A DNA stretch of 64,000 nucleotides. Origin: Solenopsis invicta (taxonomy: Eukaryota > Arthropoda > Insecta > Hymenoptera > Formicidae). Below the pieces are notes generated by a model, which did no database searches, was not told the origin of the DNA, and was given only the letters and a program-made list of their open reading frames with translations. The translations under genes and the position numbers were made by a program. The stretch covers positions 11,070,138 to 11,134,137 of the forward strand of contig NC_052679.1 of NCBI RefSeq assembly GCF_016802725.1, in the 5' to 3' direction. Every line of letters begins with the position of its first letter. The first letter of the stretch is position 1. Below are positions 44,446-54,134 of the stretch, piece after piece.

Positions 44446-45647
44446 CAGGACGTAAAAAAAGTTTGAAATCTCTTGAGATTGATATGGTTGACTTTCTTGG
44501 TCAACTAGAATTTGAATGACACGGCAGTAAAGTTTTGTTAGGGTTAATGTAACCCATATAATGTGTGAATGAAACTTTTTTGTGAGTAATCTTAAAAAAC
44601 TGGACAAAACATGTTCAAACAGGTCCGTTCGCTGTTATGTTACTCTGTCTAAAGTTAAAATACTATAGTGCTGTGAAAGAGAGGATTTTTGCGTAGGGTC
44701 CAAAATATATTATGAAACACATCAATTTTCAATTTTAGACACCTTGAGTTTATGAAAAATACCTCATATTTGCTTTGTTACGTAAGTGTATTTTTTTAAT
44801 AGAAATGGCAGTGACAATTTTTTTTGAAAGTATGACTCTTTAGCTTTAAAACGCCGTATTGTAAAGACTTTAAAAGTTTTTTGTTGCAAAGATATGATTT
44901 TTTTTTTTAAATAGATTTTTAGGCACCCAAAATATCTCATATTATTCTTGTTATATAATTTTACTTTTTAAAAAGAATGACAATACCATAATTTTTTTTT
45001 AAGTATGACCTTTTAGCTTTAAAATACCGTATTTGAAAATTCTTAAAAGTTTTTTATTACGGTGACATGATTTTTTTAAAGGAAAAGTGGATTTTTGAAC
45101 AATTTCTAATTTTTGCTTAATAGTTTTTCTTTTATAACTTGACAATAAGTCATTTTTCCGCAATATCGATTATGCAGTCACATTTCTGAGATTCTGAACT
45201 GTTATATGAAAAAAAGATTGTTGAAAAATGTTGATTAGAACCAAAGTTATAACTTCTCAAAGCTGAAAGTCTCCCAGAAAATGTGTTTACATATTTTACG
45301 GGATCGGTGTGTTTAAGGGTTAAAAATTTAATATATTTTTTTGAACAAACGCATATCATTTTTTAACATTTATTTTAAGTAAATACCACTTAGGTTTAAA
45401 TAAGAGATTTTGTAGAAAATATTAATACATATCATTTTCATTGAAAAAATAAAAATTTTTATGCGCGCGCAAACACATAGGCGCCTTTCTTTAGCTTTTT
45501 TTTGAAAAGGTAATTTTGTACTCATATCACGCGTTTTGTAGTGTTAAGCAACAATATACGTGGGTTTTGCAAACTTAAATTTAAACGTAATTACCACATG
45601 GGTTAGCTTCGAAAAAATTTTCTGTTAAAATACAAAAATAGTACCTA

Positions 45648-45876
45648 GAGTCCTATAAAGAGAGAAGCGACATTGATGTTCAAAGCTTTGATTGGTAATC
45701 TGATTGATACTTGATTGGCTAAGCGAGCAGCCATATTGTGACCACAGCTGTTTGTAGAATGATACGAATGGTGTTTGATGACGTTAGAGCAGTCCCAAAA
45801 TGGCTGTGGAGGACTCAATTGGATACTGAAGGTTGTGGTGGGGGTTCGATGTCGCTTCTCTCTTTATATAGGACTC
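45648..45876. mobile_element. TA-type MITE family C, copy 2
   Basis: 229 bp, ends GAGTCCTATAAAGAGAGAAG and complement, TA flanks (45646-45647, 45877-45878). Intact counterpart of the copy split by mariner 3. Confidence 0.9.
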
Positions 45877-45884
45877 TACCCATA

Positions 45885-46014
45885 CCATTTGTTTTCTATT
45901 CCTGAACTCCTTGAATTAATGTACACTTAAAATGAAATAGATAGATGTTTGAAAATTAGCGAAAGCAAGAAGGAACATTCTAATGCAGTCTAGTGCAGGA
46001 ATAGAAAACAAGCC
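45885..46014 (-). mobile_element. 130-bp TA-type MITE, copy 2
   Basis: Reverse orientation to copies at 22487 and 59326, flanked by TA (45883-45884, 46015-46016). Confidence 0.87.
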
Positions 46015-46056
46015 TATGATCTCTTACTTTTTCTCCTCCTCCTCTACCTTTGCTAT

Positions 46057-48573
46057 TGTTGCACTCGGCGAGACAGACACACACGGCACAAGCAAGAAGA
46101 GAATCGGACACGCGACACAGAATGACCAGACGCACTTTTGTAAGACAACTCCAAACTTTATTAATGACTCTGTTACATCCAACCTTAAGGAAAGGGAGGC
46201 TATCTTTCAAAAGAAGCCTGGGACTTGAGGAAGGCAGGGAAGAATGCAACAAAAACTCTTTTATTCTCGTGACCGCACTAGTGGGATGTGCGGCACGAGC
46301 CGAACGTACTTTTGATGATTCCGAAATTATGTGTCAACGTGTAATGACACGCTTTAACGCCTTTTCAGAATCGTGCAATCGTTGGTCCTAATTTGAGTCA
46401 GAGAATTCAATCTCTATAACTTGGGATCGGACCGAGTGCAATCTTTTCAAGTCGGGAGGTTAGTGTGTGAGTACGAGATGGGTTGATGAAATAAAATTTT
46501 ACATTTGAGCTTCCCTAGAATTTAACATATATTCTGATACTTGAAATTTACATACATAAGGTTCAAAAGAATTAGCAAATAAATACATAATCGGTTATTG
46601 TTATTTAGTAGAAAAAAAAAGAAAACAATATAATAAAGTAATCATTATTAATTAAGACAGCAGTACGTAATCAGTTAGCTTAATTAAAATATAAAACGAT
46701 TAGGTAATGATTATTCAGAAGTTTAAAATTTAAATACATTGTTTAATATCGATAGGAAATCTATGAAGTTAACATTATTTTTGAGGTTTGGAAACATTGA
46801 GAATTACAGGATAGTACATGATTAATTATCAAGAATACAAATAATTAAGAATTAATGTTAGTGTAAATTATCTATTTTAATTGAAAAAGCTAAACGGTGC
46901 ATTTTGAATAATTGATCTAGAAACTATATATATATTGAATTAACATAGGTATTACAAATGATTATTTTTTTGAAAACTTAAGCTATACGCATTATTATGT
47001 ACACAGGAGGAGATGGAATTAATTAATTTCGGTTACGGGAATTGTAATTATGCGTTGAGATTCATATTTAACTATTAAATTAAATCAAAACCTAAGATTT
47101 AAGAATGGAAGTAGAACATTTACATTTACATAGAGATTTAAAAAATATTTAGAGGGAAAGTCGGGAATTGTCTAAAATGAGAATTGCTGTATTAATCGAA
47201 ATAAAAAATAATAATATTGGGAACAAGGAGCTGGGACATGAACGGCTGTGATTGCTCATTAGCGATTGATTCCTGGCGAGTTGAATGGAAAATTGAAGTA
47301 AAACCGAAAAAGAGAAAAAAGAAAAAAACTTACTTATTAGTTAGACGAGAAGAGAAAGGGAAGAACTATGGAAATCTGCGGGTTGAAAGGTGCTTGACGC
47401 AGCGCAGGTTGTCCGCTCTGGGGGATGCTTCAACGGCGGGCCGTTCGGAGTTCCAATGAATGTGATTCTCAAGCACAGACTCTAAGTTCGAACGATTTGA
47501 GAATAACGCGCACAGCCTCGATACTTCAACGCATGGGTGTGAGTGCCAAGTTGAATGTTCGAGGCGTTCAAAGCTGCGTATTTTATAGGGTTTAGGAAAA
47601 GGGCGTGGGGTTAGTTTAGTGGGTGAGATGAAGATTTGATTGGGTAAAGCTTTTTGAGCTTTTTTCCCTTTCCTTGGAGATTCCTTGTTGTCGAAATTTT
47701 GAGCTTATTCGTTGGGTAGTTCACCAACGCTCACCACCAATCAGCTTCTCGGATGATCTCTCGTTGGCTAATTTTCCATCTTCTCCCGATTTTTCTTAAC
47801 TCTAAGACGGGCGAGCAGTTGCATCACTCAATCGCTTAAGGGATTCGTTATCTTACGGTTTCTCTTCTTGGAACGTTCGGTCCCGATTTTTATATCGCCG
47901 CGTCCGTTTATTTGGGACTTGCTTTCCACAGGATTCATCTTTCCGTTCGTGATGAAACATATGTTCGAACAAACAAAGCCGGGGTTGTAAATTTTGATTT
48001 TATAGTTTTATAGTTTCCGTTTGGCGTTGCGACTCAATCTTATCTTTGATTGTTGCCAAACTTTGATAGCATTTAGATTTTCCTTTTTTTTTCTCGAGTC
48101 CAGGCTTTGTTTGTTCATATGGATTATTGTATTAGGATAGGCCGTTGTTTGTAGTTTTGTCGTCGCACGATTTCTCTTCTTTTTCTTATTTAACGGACTT
48201 ATTGCTCCGGATGCTATTATATATTCCGAAGACAATATTTGATTTTCTTATTGTAACCAGGTGATAGTGTTATAAAAGAGAAATCGTAGAGTTCCAGATA
48301 TAGGTATTATAAATTTTACAAACAATCTTTTAACTTGTTTCGCGTTTCATATTTTGTATGATGGACGCGAAAAGAGAAATCGTGAAATCTTCCGGATGTA
48401 ACAACTCTCTTTATAATTTGACAAATCGCGGAATCCAAGCAAAACGTTCGTTCGCAGTTTCACGTCACGTCCAAAACCAAAACCGTTGGCAGGGAATGAT
48501 CCTCTTCTGTCGCGCTCATAGATTGCCTCGCGCGAATCGATATTAGTTGCTTCCTTAGAGTGGGCACGCAACA
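46057..48573 (-). mobile_element. Solo LTR (280 bp net) split by a larger solo LTR
   Basis: On the minus strand begins TGTTGCGTGCC and ends GAGTGCAACA; flanked on the plus strand by CTAT (46053-46056, 48574-48577). The minus strand carries a TATAAAG box and an AATAAA signal in the expected LTR order. A 2233-bp insertion with its own TSD sits inside. Confidence 0.82.
46171..48403 (-). mobile_element. Large solo LTR-like insertion (2233 bp)
   Basis: Ends TGTTACATCC and GGATGTAACA, flanked by ACTC (46167-46170, 48404-48407). TG/CA ends and the 4-bp duplication fit a Gypsy-type LTR, although the size is unusual. A TATAAAATACGC box on the minus strand (about 47575-47586) suggests minus orientation. 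No coding sequence recognised; the open frames at 47217 and 48008 are not supported. Confidence 0.7.
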
Positions 48574-48598
48574 CTATTATCACTGCCTTATTAATCGT

Positions 48599-48811
48599 TC
48601 ACAGTTTTATCTTACACTCTATTCCTAGTTCTTTCTCTATAAAATTCTCCACCCATGTTACTTTATTCTTCTCCACCTTTTTTATCTTATCCCCTAAATC
48701 TTTAATTTTAATTACAATATTCCTTGATAGCAATGCATGTTTTGCAAAATCAGGCAACTTAATGCTGAGCATTCGACTAGTTGCTGTGTATTTGCTGAAA
48801 ATGTAACGCAT
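48599..48811 (-). pseudogene. Possible LINE ORF1 fragment
   Basis: 71-codon frame including RNIVIKIKDLGDKI and WVENFIEKELGI, a charged pattern similar to ORF1 of insect non-LTR retrotransposons. A similar Lys/Glu/Arg-rich antisense reading occurs at 50070-50330. Short and without a catalytic domain, so tentative. Confidence 0.35.
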
Positions 48812-49195
48812 AGTCCTACATATTCAACAACATGAGAGCAGGTTTGAGACATTTTATGTCAGCAGATTCAAAGCAAACAGAGAGCAACTGTTACTTATTC
48901 TGTTGCCAACAAAATGACTTCTATTCGTGGAAAACATTTTGCTTTATCAATCATTTTCAACAACATAAGAGCAACGTGACGACAATAAAAAAAGATAATG
49001 ATTCTGTGCTTTTGTCGTGTATTTGTTATAAACATTAAATATATTAATTATTGTCTTGTAGCCAAATAAAATATCGAAAATGATTTGTGTGTGTGTGTGC
49101 GCGCGTGTGCGTATGTGATTGTGTGTTTGCGCGAGCGTGTGTAATGTAATAAATAAACAAGAGTAAATTAATTATTTACTTGGCTATCAAATCAG
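48812..49195. other. Unassigned sequence with TG/CG microsatellite
   Basis: AAC/AGAGCAAC-type repeats related to the compound inverted repeat arm, and a (TG)n/(CG)n run at 49086-49140. No gene. Confidence 0.45.
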
Positions 49196-50058
49196 ATTGA
49201 AACGGATTTAACAAGTGAGTGCTGGCGTCATCGCTAGGCGGCCACGCCGCGGGAGATTTTATCGTGAGTCGAGTGCGGCCACAGGCGTTATATCTAGGTG
49301 CCACCGCGGCGGACACTCCAGCTCATACTTCCGTAAGCTTTTAGGACTTGCTTGTTGTAAGCTCGAGACAAATACTCGCTCTCATTTTTTTCAAACGTGA
49401 CGAGTGTGTGGAACATTAGTCTACATAAAATTTTATATTTTTATATGTAAATAACAATTTGTATTGTTATTTAATCTTGTACATAAATTAAATGTTTAAT
49501 TTAAATTTAATTCTTTTTAACGAAAAGGATACAAGAAATACTTTTTTTGTAAACCAAACATTTATTACGTTTAAATTAATGTATTCTGTTTTAATAAATC
49601 TATCTGGATTCCGATCTTATTTTTAATCGGTCTTAATACCGTATTTTTAGTACAGAAATCTCGATCGATTCGGATTACTTTTTTTTAATCGGTTTTATCG
49701 CACATTTTTGGCAGGGTGGTGACAATTCAGCAGAAAGAAGAATTAACTTATTTATTTTTTATATATTTGAAAAAAAGAGTACAAAACATATATTTAACCG
49801 TTTTTGACATGTAGTTTAATTTTTGCTGAAATTTATGACTCAACACATGTTGTTGGCAACTTGCTCTCATGTTGCTTATATATAGCAATAAACCGTTGAC
49901 AGCAAATACGCAGCATATTGGCAGCAAAACGTGCTGAATTCATATGATGTTAAACCAAAGGCAAATGAGGCACACACCTTGTTCTAAATTTGCTGAAAAC
50001 TAATGCCCTTTGTTTTCGGCAACATTACAGCAACAACACAGACAGGTGGCTATCAGGT
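49196..50058 (-). repeat. Right arm of compound inverted repeat
   Basis: 49196-49715 is a half copy of the CCCTGCCG element (starting GGATTTAACAAGTGAGTGC). 49716-50058 is the inverted counterpart of 34466-34771. The junction between the two parts is the same as in the left arm. Confidence 0.75.
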
Positions 50059-50543
50059 TACCTTTTTATTGCTCGCACTATTCTTTGTCACTAACTTTCT
50101 CTGGCTTAACTTTCTACTTTTTACCTTACCAGCCTTGCTTCCTGCTCCCACCTTTCCCAGTGCCATAACCTCAACTCTTTAAGCCTTCCTGCAACTTCTT
50201 GTATCTCCTCTAATCTTTGCTCTTCCACTTTTCCTTCAATCTCCTTTCCTCTTCCTATTTTCCTCTTCACGCAATCACTTCTCTACCTTCCTCCTCAATC
50301 TTATTCCATTAATTTTACTCTAAATTAAATTACGCTCTCACGCTTCCACGTCTACTCACTTATGCGTTCTCTAACCAAGTCCCTACCTTACTGTATTATG
50401 TACTTACAGAACTTACACTGATTGAATCAGTGGTTTGTGTCACTTTGCGTGACGCGGTCGACGTAATGTAAAAATTTGCACATTTCCGCCAGCCAATCAC
50501 AAAGTCGATCACGTGACCCCCCCTTGGCGATTCTCTCCTCTAA

Positions 50544-50673
50544 GCTGCGTTCAGATTCCTCACCCGGGTGTACTATGATGTCGTTTTATCTTTGTTGTTT
50601 ACCAAATGTTAAACAAGGATAGAATAATGTCTGGGTGCACCTTGGTGGAGAATCTGAACGCATCCCTAGAGGT
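50544..50673. mobile_element. Inverted-repeat MITE M
   Basis: Ends GCTGCGTTCAGATTCCTCACCC and complement of GATGCGTTCAGATTCTCCACC. Related copies at 58955-59056 and, partly, 59930-59992. Target duplication not determined. Confidence 0.65.
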
Positions 50674-50908
50674 TCTCTATACTATGTTCATGATGATACG
50701 ATAGATGAAGCTTATTAAATAAAAATATCAAATAAATTTTAACCATAAGTTCTCCAAGTAATGAAATCAGTCTTTAATTATTGATTACCTTAATCAGAGT
50801 TGATTACCTTAATGAAACAATAGTTCTAATTATTTAGGGTAAAAATAAATTATAATATATGTGAAATATTTGAGTAAAAAACGAATAAAATTCTTTTTTT
50901 CCATGTAG

Positions 50909-51057
50909 TAATATGCAGTTACGACCTGGTGAACTCACCGTTGACAAGCTTGACATGATAGAAGACACAAAAGGCAATGCTGGCGATATAGGAAGATTGA
51001 TTATCACCAACTTGAGAATCATATGGCATTGTTTGGTCTTGCCAAGAATCAACTTAA
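50909..51057 (+). CDS. BBS5: Exon of BBS5 (BBSome subunit)
   Basis: BBS5 is a PH-like-domain subunit of the BBSome, which traffics cargo in cilia. The exon follows TTTTTTTCCATGTAG (AG at 50907-50908) and ends before GTATGC at 51058. In the frame T-AAT-ATG it encodes about 49 residues: LRPGELTVDKLDMIEDTKG then DIGRLIITNLRIIWHCLV and PRINLS. This matches the first PH-like (DM16) repeat of BBS5 near its N-terminus, including the IEDTKGN and TNLRI.WH motifs. No stop or frameshift inside. Upstream exon 1 and later exons were not found in the window (none from 51058 to 64000), so either the introns are very long and TE-filled or this is an isolated exon. Confidence 0.85.
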
Positions 51058-51620
51058 GTATGCAATAATTAGTGTAAACCTGTATATTTCTTTAAAATTT
51101 TATACATGGTGTTTTAAAATTAGCAAACGTTTTTCTATGAGCGAATTTTTCGGAATATTTTTAGTCAAAAATCCTAGTATAAAAATGTCGACGTTATAAT
51201 ACTTTTTCAATTATAAATTATTAAATTGGCCAATTGTACTAGGACAAGTCAATATATAAGTCATAAAACTGGATAGAGGCAATAATAATCAAAATAACTT
51301 CCTGACATTTATTTCACTTTTTGACATATTCACCTTTTACATTTAGACACTTATCCTATCTCTTTACAAGTCTTCGAAAGCTGGCAACAAAAAAGTCTTT
51401 TGGTTTCTAACTTTTTGGATTACAGCATCATCAGTGAATTTATTTCTGTCTATTTCAATTCATTTCTGTTTGCGGGATTCTTTTTTTTTAAACCACAACA
51501 AATTTTGATCGTAAATGCTGAAATTTTCCTAAAACTAATAGTTAAAAGATATTCAAGAGGTTACATGTTAGCTGTGACAGCAACCAAAAGACTTCTTTGC
51601 CGCCGGCTTTCAAGAACTTG
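51058..51620 (+). other. AT-rich sequence, presumed BBS5 intron
   Basis: No exon with BBS5 similarity seen. A weak open frame at 51400-51693 has no recognisable family. Confidence 0.45.
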
Positions 51621-51631
51621 TAAAGTGATGG

Positions 51632-51907
51632 GGGACAGATCCCGAAAGCACACTACCACTTATAACGGCCGATGCTTAGGCCGGTATTCATAGTCGAGTC
51701 TTATTTCAAGATTGTCTTAAGCAACGTCTTAAGATGCTAATACGGCTCTCTGATTGGTTGATTGCATCTTAAGGTGATACTTAAGACGATCTTAAATATA
51801 AGAATTGACTATGAATACCGGCCCTAGAGTTTTTCCGTTGGCTGGGTTAGATAAGTCAAGATGATTGGTTGGTGGGTTATCGCATCGTGCGCTATCGGAC
51901 CCCGTCC
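51632..51907. mobile_element. hAT-type MITE family A, copy 5, split
   Basis: Flanked by AGTGATGG (51624-51631) and AGAGATGG (51908-51915), seven of eight matching. Interrupted at its GATGCCTAG core by a 145-bp MITE. Confidence 0.87.
51679..51823. mobile_element. Harbinger-like MITE inside MITE A
   Basis: 145 bp, ends GGCCGGTATTCATAGTC and complement, flanked by TTA (51676-51678) and CTA (51824-51826). Other family A copies supply the empty site. Confidence 0.85.
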
Positions 51908-51984
51908 AGAGATGGGATAAGTGCCTGAGGGTGCCGTCATATGAGGTGTAACTTGCGTAAGCGTAATTTGCGCCGATCAATGAT

Positions 51985-52505
51985 ATCGTTTTACTGGAAT
52001 TTGATTCTGTCCATGGGGAAATTTTCTAAATTGAGAAGTTACCATTTTCTACATACTCGCAGTTTATGATTAATGTAACGACTAGAGCTTATTGGTCGTT
52101 ACGTTAATCATAAACTGTAAGTATGTAGAAAAATAGCGACTTTTTAGTTTAGAAAATTTCCCCATGGACAGAATCAAATTCCATGGGTGAACATCAGTTA
52201 GTTACTTTACGCCTAGTTACTTTACGCTTTTTACGTTATTATCGTTACGTTAAATCCAATTTCCTGCGTAAGAAACGTTGTGTTCACCCATGGAATTTGA
52301 TTCTGTCTATAGGGAAATTTTCCAAACTAAGAAGTCGCTATCTTTCTAAATACTTACAGTTTATGATTAACGTAACGACCAATAAATTCTAGTCGTTACT
52401 TTAATCATACAATGCGAGTATGTAGAAAGTGGTGACTTCTCAATTTAGAAAATTTTCCCATGGACAAAATCAAATTTCGTGGGTGTACACCCATGGAATT
52501 TGATT
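51985..52505. repeat. Two MITE E palindromic units
   Basis: First unit about 51990-52180, second about 52278-52475, then the start of a third (GGAATTTGATTCT at 52495) that is cut at the Gypsy border. The linker at 52190-52275 repeats TAGTTACTTTACGC. Confidence 0.8.
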
Positions 52506-52506
52506 C

Positions 52507-53066
52507 TCCCGACCAGCTCTCGAGCCGTGGTTACCTCCGCTCCTCCACGAAACGCAAGCAAACGGCATCGCCGACACGGGGTTTCGGCCGAGGTACTCGG
52601 CGCGTTTTGTGGCATCCCAGCCGCCATCGTCATCGGCACGCACGCAGCTGCAGTCGCCCTGCCGATTCGCGCATCGCCACATCGCGACACGGAGCTCCGC
52701 CCCTCGCGTACCGCTATACCGCGGGAAAGCCGCGCCCGCATCTAAGCATCACTCGCGTTCCGTCGCCTGGTGACACCTCGCGAACCATATGTATATACCG
52801 ACATGTAAATAGCCGCGTTTTCAAAGATCCGTCCGTCCAACGCCGTTCTGAATTCATGTATCTTGTCCGTCCGCGCGCACCGAACTGTTGTATTCTTTCG
52901 GTTCCGGAAAAACGTAGTAAATAAAACACACGTAGATTTGTATCGCACACACACCGCCGACTCATCATTTATACACGCCCGACTCTTTCCTCTCTTCCCG
53001 TTCGAGCCCTTTCTATCGCACCGCACCGACGAGCTAATCCGCGCGAAAGAAAAACGCAACATTACA
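52507..53066 (+). repeat. 5' LTR of Gypsy 1, start lost
   Basis: Last about 105 bp (from TACACGCCCGACTC to CATTACA at 53066) match the 3' LTR. Upstream part has a TATATA box near 52790. The TGTAACG start seen in the 3' LTR is not present, so the 5' end is truncated; exact left border uncertain. Confidence 0.7.
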
Positions 53067-54060
53067 ATGGCGCCCGAACAGGGACCAGACCGGAAGGGAG
53101 GAAAGTCCGCCGGAATAAAAAGCTGGATATATGATATCCGCAAGGAAGAGTTAGTTATCGAGATGGAATCGGTCGGCCTCAACACCGAAGATACCCTTGA
53201 CACCCTCCGACAGAGGATGAGTCGCTACGTCGACGAAAACCCGGACGAATACCGCGCGTCCGCAAACGCCACGGCCCCCGCAGCTCCCCTGACTAAGCCA
53301 GGGCCGTCACTGACACACGCCGCACCAGCGCCTCTTCACCGTCCACCGCGATTAACGCTCAAACACGCCACTCCGGCCACCCTTGGCGACGATGACTTGT
53401 CCCCCGCCAAGACTATGAGTCAAATGAGAAAGTGGGGAATACAGTTCGACGGCAAAGACCCGTGGGGATTTTTGGAGCGAGTCGAAGAGCTACAGACCGG
53501 GTACGGTCTCCGACCACCAGCTGCAGCTGGGATTGCCGGAACTCCTGAAAGGAGACGCGTTACTCTGGCTGCGAAATTCGCGAGAAAATTGGGGCAATTG
53601 GTCCGATTTTCTAGATGATTTTAAGGCAACATATCTACCGCCGCGGTACCGCAGCCACCTAGTCCGCGAATTGCGCGACCGCGTGCAGAGGCCCGACGAA
53701 CCATACCACCGTTACGCTACCGCAAGCCTCGCCTTGATGCGACGCGCCGGAGGTTTTTCGATCGATGACCGAATCGATCAACTTTACGACAACATGAAAC
53801 TGGAATACCAGCTACACATCCGACGCGACGATATTCGAAGTCCGACCGACCTACTACAACGCACCGTCGAGCTCGAACGCGTACAAGAACGCTGCCGCGC
53901 GTTACGCGCCGCCCAAACAAAGAACCGCGAAACCACCGCCGCCGCAACCACATACGACCGCGCCGAATGCTACTAGCGCTGCAAACAGAGAGGTCACATT
54001 CGTTTCGACTGCCGTCGGCCATCGCGAAAATTTTGCTCGCAATGAGGCAAGGATGGCATA
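53067..54060 (+). pseudogene. Gag of Gypsy 1 (frameshift and stop)
   Basis: Frame 1 (53067 to about 53515) starts MAPEQGPDRKGGK, followed by an about 40-residue block (DIRKEELVIEMESVGLNTED) that resembles a SAP-type helix pair. The capsid begins at QFDGKDPWGFLERVEEL. A frameshift near 53515 moves the rest to 53533-53976, with LLKGDALLWLRNSRENW and YHRYATASLALMRRAGG. A TAG at 53974 lies inside the first CCHC knuckle (C, then stop, then CKQRGHIRFDC). A second knuckle-like stretch follows with another stop. Confidence 0.88.
53068..53085 (+). other. Primer binding site, tRNA-Lys type
   Basis: TGGCGCCCGAACAGGGAC, complementary to the 3' end of tRNA-Lys, one base after the 5' LTR. The gag ATG at 53067 overlaps it, so the first Gag residues (MAPEQGP) are encoded by the primer site. 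Confidence 0.93.
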
Positions 54061-54134
54061 ATGACACGTGACTGCCATCCGCCCCCGGGAAACGAGACAA
54101 GGACCGGCGAAGTCCCGGCCGCTTCCCGGTCCTC

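Larger units (their letters stand above)
39905..45319. mobile_element. TTAA (piggyBac-type) element, copy 2, with nested insertions
   Basis: Ends CCCTTAAACACA on both sides, flanked by TTAA (39901-39904, 45320-45323). Subtracting the Harbinger (39930-43049) and the MITE B copy 3 (43120-44445) with their duplications leaves about 963 bp, matching copy 1. The inverted-repeat arm at 35108-35122 supplies the empty site. Confidence 0.87.

Noticed and set aside
45980..46391. ORFs on both strands at the LTR border (46050-46391 +, 45980-46252 -)
   Set aside because: They cross the border of the two nested LTRs and have no domain.
50834..51052. 72-codon minus-strand ORF
   Set aside because: Antisense of the BBS5 exon.
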